Assembly (NCBI GenBank): GCA_016199185.1
Contig: JACQHE010000047.1
Coordinates: 1 to 8,700, forward strand
Direction: 5' to 3'
DNA: 8,700 bases
From: Candidatus Gottesmanbacteria bacterium
GTDB lineage: Bacteria > Patescibacteriota > Microgenomatia > UBA10105 > UBA927
Positions within the stretch are counted from its first letter, which is position 1. Each line of letters opens with the position of its first letter. Positions 1-4,154 of this stretch are shown here, piece by piece. The position numbers and the translations under genes are program-made. Under the pieces are notes generated by a model that was not told the DNA's origin, made no database searches, and saw only the letters and a program-made list of their open reading frames with translations.

Positions 1-8
1 GATACCTA

Positions 9-38
9 CCCCACCTGCTTGCAGGTGGGGCTTTATTT
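9..38 (+). terminator. Intrinsic terminator of an upstream gene
   Basis: A perfect 10-bp stem (CCCCACCTGC at 9-18 with GCAGGTGGGG at 21-30, effectively a CTTG tetraloop) is followed by the T-rich run CTTTATTT. This fits a rho-independent terminator for a + strand gene lying before the window. The T tract is interrupted, so efficiency is uncertain. The same sequence could be a member of a dispersed palindrome family. Confidence 0.65.
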
Positions 39-65
39 GACAAAACGTATTCCCTTTGGTATAGT
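37..65 (+). promoter_or_regulatory. Near-consensus sigma-70 type promoter
   Basis: A perfect -35 TTGACA (37-42) is 17 bp from a -10 TATAGT (60-65), which carries an extended -10 TG at 57-58. Transcription would begin near 70-73, exactly at the base of the hairpin at 70-89. It starts within the tail of the terminator at 9-38. No ORF with a ribosome binding site follows before the terminator at 97-124, so the product is probably a short RNA. Confidence 0.65.
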
Positions 66-70
66 ACCTA

Positions 71-124
71 AGCAGTCGCGAGACTGCTTCTACTTCCCCC
101 GCCGCAAGGCGGGGTGATTTTTTT
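71..124 (+). ncRNA. Candidate small RNA made of two hairpins
   Basis: The promoter at 37-65 should start RNA near 70-73. The predicted transcript of about 54 nt has a 5' hairpin (AAGCAGTC 70-77, GCGA loop, GACTGCTT 82-89), a pyrimidine-rich linker (90-96), and a terminator hairpin with a GCAA tetraloop. No coding potential is visible. It could be a stand-alone sRNA, or a decoy/attenuator that insulates the T-box promoter downstream. I do not recognise a family. The call rests on promoter plus terminator geometry only. Confidence 0.4.
97..124 (+). terminator. Intrinsic terminator with GNRA tetraloop
   Basis: The stem CCCCGCC (97-103) / GGCGGGG (108-114) closes on a GCAA loop (104-107). It is followed by TGA and seven T residues (118-124). 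This is a textbook rho-independent terminator for the + strand; the reverse orientation lacks a T tract. It would end the short transcript from the promoter at 37-65. The 125-186 stretch after it shows nothing I can support. Confidence 0.8.
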
Positions 125-186
125 CAAGTTTATTCCACGCAACCCTCTGCGACTTTTTCCTCTGCATGTTCCCATTGTACCGGCTC

Positions 187-215
187 TTGCAAATTCTCGC
201 AATTTGTGGTATAAT
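187..215 (+). promoter_or_regulatory. Promoter of the tyrosine T-box operon
   Basis: A -35 TTGCAA (187-192) lies 17 bp before a perfect -10 TATAAT (210-215), with an extended -10 TG at 207-208. Initiation is expected near 222, about 24 nt before the 5' strand of Stem I of the T-box leader. It is the only strong promoter seen between the terminator at 97-124 and the end of the TyrRS genes, so it probably drives the whole tyrosine operon. Confidence 0.8.
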
Positions 216-373
216 ATATGTTTACAAGTGAATAAAAGCGTTGAAGGAGATAACAGTAGTTGCTGCAAGGTGACACCAGAGAAGGAGCGGGTGGTGCAAG
301 ACTCCTCGAACTTGAAGTAACGAATTACTCTCCGGAGCTGAGGAAACGAAAAAATGCAAAGAGCGGTTCTTTA

Positions 374-404
374 CTTTTGACTCCTGACTCTCTTGCTTTT
401 GACT
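374..404 (+). repeat. Degenerate 7-bp tandem repeat in the T-box leader
   Basis: The units read CTTTTGA, CTCCTGA, CTCTCTT, then (after one extra G) CTTTTGA-CT. The 9-mer CTTTTGACT occurs twice (374-382 and 396-404). It lies between Stem I and the probable Stem IIA/B, where T-box linkers vary, so it may be tolerated as an insertion. A similar 7-bp repeat occurs within the second TyrRS gene at 5259-5286. Confidence 0.6.
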
Positions 405-471
405 AATTTTCTCCGGGTACGCCCGTAATAGCGAAAACGATTGTGTTGCCCAAAGCAAAGCAATCTATGAG

Positions 472-581
472 GCGAAGATAAATATCGGTCTCTGACCGAT
501 TTTTTAATGGTTTAGACTTCTAAACCACCATTGACAACAAAACGGCGGCCGCCGTTTTGTTGTCAACCAAAATATCTTCGC
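472..581 (+). promoter_or_regulatory. Elaborated Stem III domain of the T-box leader
   Basis: An outer 9-bp stem, GCGAAGATA (472-480) with TATCTTCGC (573-581), encloses three consecutive hairpins. They are ATCGGTC/GACCGAT (484-490/494-500, followed by five T residues), TGGTTTAG/CTAAACCA (508-515/520-527), and the long palindrome at 531-566. In usual T-box leaders this position holds one simple Stem III. The first hairpin plus T5 resembles a weak intrinsic terminator. A folded multibranch structure is inferred from pairing by eye only. Confidence 0.6.
531..566. repeat. Perfect 36-bp palindrome
   Basis: The arms TTGACAACAAAACGGCGG (531-548) and CCGCCGTTTTGTTGTCAA (549-566) are exact reverse complements with no spacer. 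As RNA it would form a very stable hairpin closing on GGCC; as DNA it could form a cruciform. It lies inside the T-box leader, 20 nt before the T-box motif. Such perfect symmetry suggests an inserted palindromic element or a recently corrected inverted repeat. Confidence 0.9.
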
Positions 582-616
582 AAAGCAAGGTGGTACCGTC
601 CACTGCGAAGCAGTGA

Positions 617-666
617 GCCCTTGTAAATTTCTCTGATCAATCAGGGGAGTTTCCAAGGGCTTTTTT
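617..666 (+). terminator. T-box attenuator terminator
   Basis: GCCCTTG (617-623) pairs with CAAGGGC (654-660), with further pairing inside (AAA/TTT and CTGAT/ATCAG around 633-644), followed by six T residues (661-666). Its 5' arm overlaps CCTTG (619-623), which is needed for the antiterminator with the T-box strand. The small hairpin CACTGC/GCAGTG (601-606/610-615) sits between the competing arms. It stops transcription when tRNA-Tyr is charged. Confidence 0.85.
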
Positions 667-685
667 GTGCCCAGAAAGGAGATTT

Positions 686-880
686 ATGAGACCAGAAATC
701 GAATCAGAAGGAGACGCGAAAATACGTAAGGCGTCAAGATTGCCGGAAAGGCCTCCAGAAGCTCAAGGCTGGCGAGAAAAGGTTCGACGTTTTTTCGAAA
801 CACCAGATATAGAAACGCTCACCGACCAAAACGGTACAAGCGTTGGGGAAATTATGGGTAAAATTGCGAGTCACGGATGA
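686..880 (+). CDS. Small hydrophilic protein, first gene after the T-box
   Basis: This 64-residue product is not recognised. The ATG at 686 is chosen because AAAGGAG (675-681) lies just upstream; an alternative TTG at 665 falls in the terminator T run and is unlikely. The protein is highly charged, has no signal peptide or membrane segment, and is predicted mostly polar. It holds a basic patch around residues 29-35 (WREKVRRFF) and a more regular C-terminal part (TSVGEIMGKI). It is the first cistron of the tyrosine operon. The TGA stop is followed in the same frame by the Shine-Dalgarno and ATG of the next ORF, 21 bases later. It could be a genuine small accessory protein or a leader ORF. The good ribosome binding site is the main support. 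Confidence 0.5.
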   Translation: MRPEIESEGDAKIRKASRLPERPPEAQGWREKVRRFFETPDIETLTDQNGTSVGEIMGKIASHG

Positions 881-901
881 AGTTATGAGGAGGTGAAAAT
901 T

Positions 902-1198
902 ATGGAAAATGAAAATCAACTTTGTAGACATCTAACTGGAATAGGTATTGCCGATCGAAGAGACGTTTGCGGAATTGGCTTGGCAGCAAGCCCAAGTAAG
1001 AGTGCGGCGTCGAGGATTAACGTACCACTCGATCCATTCTTTACGGGTGGACGGCATAGCATGGAAAAAATCGTGGGGCTTTGCACTGCTGCAAACGATC
1101 CCGAAGGACAATTGGCGTGTAATTGTTTCTGTTGGACGTCAGACGAAGCAAGGAAGCGTTGGGAAGCTAAAACACGATCAGAATTTCAGGAGGGATAA
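902..1198 (+). CDS. Hypothetical small ORF, possibly frameshifted
   Basis: This 98-aa product is unrecognised. The start is ATG 902, 8 nt after a perfect AGGAGG (888-893); a GTG at 893 in the same frame overlaps that site. The stop lies 2 bases before the next gene's ATG, a normal operon arrangement. The sequence is odd: seven cysteines, no hydrophobic core pattern and a low-complexity middle. From 945 to 1217 the +1 frame is also open and encodes a more protein-like chain, with alternating hydrophobic runs such as NWRVIVSVGR and several tryptophans, but no start with its own Shine-Dalgarno. One explanation is a single-base insertion near 945-950, with the true product beginning at 902 and continuing in the other frame to 1217, overlapping the next gene. 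A pseudogene, a sequencing error or programmed shifting would all look like this. I cannot decide from sequence alone. Confidence 0.35.
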   Translation: MENENQLCRHLTGIGIADRRDVCGIGLAASPSKSAASRINVPLDPFFTGGRHSMEKIVGLCTAANDPEGQLACNCFCWTSDEARKRWEAKTRSEFQEG

Positions 1199-1200
1199 GT

Positions 1201-2199
1201 ATGTCAACCGCAAGTGAACAAGAAAGTCATCTTGAAATAGGGGAGCCTCAAACAATCAGGAGCGCGCTTGAAGAAGCGTGCCGCAAGCAGGCAAATAACA
1301 TTGTGGCGAGTGATATTTCTGCGGAACCAAGAGGCTCAAATATATTTATGGGCATTGGTCTTGTTAGCCAACGAGGAGTATCTCCTGGTCTGGGATTTGG
1401 ATTCATTCCAATGGCGTGCGTGGCTGCCGAAGTGCAGCGAGCCTTCGGCGAAACGGGTCTATCATCGGAAATCACCGTTTTGATCGCGGACCAGCACGCG
1501 CGTACGGCTCGCCCTGACGAGGCGCATAAAATTGAAAGAGCCACAGAGGTCACTGGTCAATCAGCTCGTCGGCTCTTTGATGTTTTAGGGGCTAATGCTC
1601 ACGTCGTGAATGCTTCTGACAGTGGTTGGCCAAAGATGAACGGACAATCCTATGAATCTTTGGAAGCTACGGACATGCTCCATGCGCACGTAAATTTGCA
1701 CTGTGGGGTAAAGGTCGGCTGGCAAACGAAGCGCAAATCACTCAAACCAGACGCGGTCATACGAGATGAGCGTTGGTTCGACGAACAAGCAAAAGCGATC
1801 ATGGGGACAAAACTCGACGGTATGTCATTTTTGAGGGTCCACGAATGGATGAGCAGGCGGTCGCAACTTGATGCTTCCGCGCTTCCGAAGCGTAGTATCA
1901 AAACTGTCGAAGTATTTATTCCTAAACCATATGGCCCAACAGAAGTAGTAAGAAGAAAGGTATCAGTAAATACAAGTCCACAGCACTTACCATTACCGCC
2001 CTATATTGGCGAAAAGGAATTTTGTTTTGGAGGCAGAATTGATGTAAGAGGTCTTGCAGACACAGGCGCATTCAGCCAGTCAATGCTCAAAAGACTCGCG
2101 GAGTTTGATCACACACTAAAAAGGATGCTGGGTATTCGGGAAAGAATGGAGGGTTTTCAGACGCTGCAAGGAGTTATTGATATCTGTGCAAGCAGATAA
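1201..2199 (+). CDS. Divergent TyrRS-like Rossmann-fold protein, HIGH/KMSKS-less (paralog 1)
   Basis: The 332-aa product starts at ATG 1201 after AGGAGGG (1188-1194). It shares an ordered motif set with the protein at 2319-3212: FMGIGL (49-54), a helix with VAAEVQRAF (74-82), VLIADQHART (93-102), YxxxExxD (Y151, E155, D158), VKVGW (170-174) and DERWFD (189-194). The order and character match the class Ic aminoacyl-tRNA synthetase core, notably archaeal-type TyrRS, where the strand reads LLADLHA and the Tyr-binding helix YxxxQxxD. The ATP-binding HIGH and KMSKS signatures are not visible. A basic segment (about 213-253) and a helical C-terminus (about 293-332) follow. The neighbours (tyrosine T-box, tRNA-Tyr 6 bp downstream, two TyrRS genes) support a tyrosine or tRNA-Tyr link. 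It may bind tRNA or an amino acid, or be an enzyme of altered chemistry; the function is unknown. The fold assignment is inference from motifs; the paralogy is seen directly. Confidence 0.75.
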   Translation: MSTASEQESHLEIGEPQTIRSALEEACRKQANNIVASDISAEPRGSNIFMGIGLVSQRGVSPGLGFGFIPMACVAAEVQRAFGETGLSSEITVLIADQHARTARPDEAHKIERATEVTGQSARRLFDVLGANAHVVNASDSGWPKMNGQSYESLEATDMLHAHVNLHCGVKVGWQTKRKSLKPDAVIRDERWFDEQAKAIMGTKLDGMSFLRVHEWMSRRSQLDASALPKRSIKTVEVFIPKPYGPTEVVRRKVSVNTSPQHLPLPPYIGEKEFCFGGRIDVRGLADTGAFSQSMLKRLAEFDHTLKRMLGIRERMEGFQTLQGVIDICASR

Positions 2200-2205
2200 C
2201 AAAAG

Positions 2206-2292
2206 GCGGAGATGCCAGAGAGGCTAATCGGGCCAGACTGTAAATCTGGTGCGCCGTGAGGCGCTTCGGGGGTTCAAATCCCTCTCTCCGCA
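2206..2292 (+). tRNA. tRNA-Tyr (anticodon GUA)
   Basis: This is an 87-nt class II tRNA with acceptor stem GCGGAGA (2206-2212) / TCTCCGC (2285-2291) and discriminator A2292. The anticodon stem CCAGA (2233-2237) / TCTGG (2245-2249) holds the loop CTGTAAA, with GTA at 2240-2242. The long variable arm GCGCC-GTGA-GGCGC (2251-2264) is typical of bacterial tRNA-Tyr. The T arm is GGGGG/CCCTC around TTCAAAT (2273-2279). The 3' CCA is not encoded: the genome reads CCC after the discriminator, so CCA must be added enzymatically. It sits 6 bp after one TyrRS-like gene and 26 bp before its paralog, inside an mRNA operon, so it must be cut out of the transcript. Its discriminator A fits the UGGU bulge of the T-box leader. 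Confidence 0.97.
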
Positions 2293-2318
2293 CCCTTCAA
2301 CGCGCTCAGGGTAAACCT

Positions 2319-3212
2319 ATGAAAACGAAAGAGGACATTATCACGTTTCTCCAAAATGAGCCGCTCATCGAGTGGAAGCTTTCCGTGGACACTATAGATT
2401 GGCTGTCTCTCACGCACGCAAAAGGAGGATCTCTCTTTTTCGGCGTGGGACTATGTACCGCAAAGGAGGCGGCAGCCGCTATCCCCTTTGATATCCTCAC
2501 GTTTTTTCTGGTTGCAGAGAAGTTGAAGAAATTTTTTGAACTCGCACGGGTCATCGTCCTTATCGCGGACCGGCATGCACGTACCAATACGTTTATGACG
2601 CAACCGATCGTTGAGCAGCGCACGCGCATAACGCACTCACTCTTTGACCGAGTGATCCAAAACCTCCATCTCCGATCATTTGAGGTTCGACGGGCATCGC
2701 ACATGCTTTCGGCGGATGAGGCAATGAGCATCGTACCGGAGTCTGTCCGTAGACCCAATCAGTACCTTGCGCAGGAAATCGCCGATGTCATATGGATGAC
2801 CAAACGCGACCGTCTGACGATCAAACTCGGCTGGACCATTGACAGCGCGGGGTCGGCGAGTGGCCACGACGAGCGGTTCTTCGACCTCGTCATGCGACCA
2901 CTTCTTCCACACCCCATCTCGTTTGTGTTTACCCAGGCCGGACGGACGTTTGATCGGCACCGGCAAAAGGCGTCGCCGTACATAGCGACGGCCGGCCAAC
3001 CGCGCCTGCTCTTAGATCTACAAGAAAATGCCGCGATCAAGCTCCGAGAGGCGGAGGCTCTCTGGGGCGATCCACATCTGGGTGGTACCAAAAAACATCT
3101 CGGCAATATCGTCCGTCTCTTTGAAGGGCTCTTTGGACATCTCCCCGGTAGGTCGCTTGAACAAAAGATTCAACATGTATTGGATGCGTCGCTCATAGGA
3201 GATGCTCTATGA
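2319..3212 (+). CDS. Divergent TyrRS-like Rossmann-fold protein, HIGH/KMSKS-less (paralog 2)
   Basis: The 297-aa product starts at ATG 2319, since upstream in-frame starts lie inside the tRNA; the Shine-Dalgarno is weak (AGGGT, 2308-2312). The motifs correspond to the protein at 1201-2199: FFGVGL (40-45), VAEKLKKFF (65-73), VLIADRHARTN (80-90), YxxxExxD (Y149, E153, D156), IKLGW (168-172) and HDERFFD (183-189). The distance from the motif Tyr to the GW glycine is 22 residues in both. The IADRHARTN strand-turn and the following amphipathic helix (IVEQRTRITHSLFD) closely resemble the LLADLHAYLN region of archaeal TyrRS. HIGH is replaced by a non-catalytic-looking stretch (about 46-60), and no clear KMSKS is present; RHRQKASPYI (213-222) may be a relic. 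The helical C-terminus (about 258-292) resembles that of paralog 1. Its stop overlaps the start of the next TyrRS gene (ATGA), implying coupled translation. Tyr/tRNA-Tyr involvement is inferred; the function is unknown. Confidence 0.78.
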   Translation: MKTKEDIITFLQNEPLIEWKLSVDTIDWLSLTHAKGGSLFFGVGLCTAKEAAAAIPFDILTFFLVAEKLKKFFELARVIVLIADRHARTNTFMTQPIVEQRTRITHSLFDRVIQNLHLRSFEVRRASHMLSADEAMSIVPESVRRPNQYLAQEIADVIWMTKRDRLTIKLGWTIDSAGSASGHDERFFDLVMRPLLPHPISFVFTQAGRTFDRHRQKASPYIATAGQPRLLLDLQENAAIKLREAEALWGDPHLGGTKKHLGNIVRLFEGLFGHLPGRSLEQKIQHVLDASLIGDAL

Positions 3213-4141
3213 AAACGACACAGACTATCCTTACGCGCGGGATCACAGAGGTCATCGGCGTAGAAAGCATCAAGACAAGGTTTGATTCCGGGCAGAAGCT
3301 CCGCATCAAGTACGGCATTGATCCGACGGCGACGTCTTTTCATCTCGGGCATACGGTACCACTTCGAAAACTCCGAGAATTTCAGAAGCTCGGACATGTT
3401 GCCGTGTTTATCATCGGCGACTACACGGCTCAAATCGGCGACCCGGTCGGCAAAAGCGATACCCGAACCATGCTCTCGCTCCACGAGACGCAAGAAAACG
3501 CGAAGAATTTTACCAAGCTTGCGTCGAAGTTTATTGATATAAACAAAGCGGAAGTGCATCTTCAGAGCACGTGGTACAACGCAATGACGCTTGAACAGAC
3601 CATTCGCCTTATGGCAACCGTCACCAAAGAGCAGCTCATGCGCCATGACACGTTTCGCATGCGCGAACGCGAGGGCAAGCCGCTTGGGTTTCATGAGATG
3701 TTCTACACGCTCCTCATGGCTTTTGACAGTGTCGCGGTTAAGGCGGATATCGAGCTTGGCGGTCCGGACCAGAAGTTTAATTTTCTGGTAACGCGTCAGG
3801 TCATGGAGCGCTACGGCCTGCCGGCAGAAGACGCCCTTCTCCTTCGCTACCTGCCGGGCACGGACGGGGCGGAAAAAATGAGCAAAAGTGCCGATAATTT
3901 CGTTGGTCTGGACGAAGATCCGCTCGTGCAGTTTGAAAAACTCATGAAAATCAGGGACGAAGACATCCCGACGTTTTTTGACCTGCTCACCGATGAGGCG
4001 AGCCGACCAAACGAGCATCCGGTTGCTGCAAAAGGACGGCTCGCAAAACTCGTCGTCTCGGATTGTCATGACCAAAAAGCTGCCCAAAAGGCAGACCGAC
4101 AATTTTTCGCCGGTCACCCGCAGCTCAAAAATATGCTATAG
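3209..4141 (+). CDS. Tyrosyl-tRNA synthetase paralog lacking the S4 domain
   Basis: This 310-aa product has a complete class I core: HLGH (45-48), GDPVGK (77-82), GGPDQ (184-188) and KMSKS (223-227), followed by the helical anticodon-binding-type region (about 235-310). It ends there: the roughly 80-residue S4-like C-terminal domain that bacterial TyrRS uses to hold the long variable arm of tRNA-Tyr is missing, and a clean TAG stop with no decay follows. The Tyr-binding helix reads YTLLMAFD (166-173): Met170 replaces the conserved Gln (Gln173 in Geobacillus TyrRS, which contacts the substrate amino group). D38 and D173, which contact the tyrosine hydroxyl, are retained. A good AGGAG (3197-3201) precedes ATG 3209, which overlaps the previous stop. 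Options are a true minimal TyrRS, a synthetase for another amino acid or tRNA, or a tRNA-independent adenylate-forming paralog. ATP-dependent amino acid activation is likely from the intact signatures. Confidence 0.85.
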   Translation: MKTTQTILTRGITEVIGVESIKTRFDSGQKLRIKYGIDPTATSFHLGHTVPLRKLREFQKLGHVAVFIIGDYTAQIGDPVGKSDTRTMLSLHETQENAKNFTKLASKFIDINKAEVHLQSTWYNAMTLEQTIRLMATVTKEQLMRHDTFRMREREGKPLGFHEMFYTLLMAFDSVAVKADIELGGPDQKFNFLVTRQVMERYGLPAEDALLLRYLPGTDGAEKMSKSADNFVGLDEDPLVQFEKLMKIRDEDIPTFFDLLTDEASRPNEHPVAAKGRLAKLVVSDCHDQKAAQKADRQFFAGHPQLKNML

Positions 4142-4154
4142 TTAAGGAAGCTCT

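Larger units (their letters stand above)
222..666 (+). promoter_or_regulatory. T-box riboswitch leader, probably tyrosine-responsive
   Basis: T-box leaders read the charging state of a specific tRNA and allow readthrough when it is uncharged. Stem I is visible: GGAGA (246-250) pairs with TCTCC (329-333) and GTTGC (259-263) with GTAAC (317-321). Between them is a loop-E-like specifier loop, AGTA (255-258) opposite GAA (322-324), followed by T-TAC, so TAC (326-328, Tyr) is the likely specifier; TTA (Leu) is the alternative register. The distal part has AGAGA (278-282), then AGGAG (283-287)/CTCCT (302-306) around GGTGGTGCAAG. A probable Stem IIA/B lies near 411-445. The T-box motif AAGGTGGTACCGTCC is at 587-601. 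CAAGG (586-590) can pair with CCTTG (619-623) as antiterminator, competing with the terminator stem 617-660. The UGGU bulge (591-594) matches ACCA, agreeing with discriminator A of the operon's tRNA-Tyr. The leader is long because of the Stem III region. Confidence 0.9.

Noticed and set aside
222..458. Short ORFs on both strands in the T-box leader
   Set aside because: The region is explained by RNA structure, and these ORFs have no start signals or protein-like composition.
686..1198. Reading the in-frame TGA at 878-880 as a sense codon to fuse the two small ORFs
   Set aside because: TGA ends tyrS, recG, rpmF, nusB and the second TyrRS-like gene here and does not occur inside recognised genes; an AGGAGG start signal for the second ORF directly follows.
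2306..2758. A 150-codon open frame on the - strand within the second TyrRS-like gene
   Set aside because: The + strand product shows conserved motifs shared with its paralog; the reverse product is Ser/Arg/Cys-rich without pattern.
1201..3212. Assigning the two TyrRS-like proteins as cyclodipeptide synthases
   Set aside because: The fold layout and the Tyr-xxx-Glu pair are reminiscent, but the nucleophilic Ser after the first strand (GxS) is absent (GIGL/GVGL), and the LIADxHA region is closer to archaeal TyrRS. Kept only as a hypothesis of related chemistry.
3170..4117. A 315-codon open frame on the - strand covering the S4-less TyrRS gene
   Set aside because: It mirrors a clearly coding + strand gene with intact HLGH and KMSKS. 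The antisense product is Arg/His/Leu-rich with no recognisable domain or ribosome binding site; it is a composition shadow.
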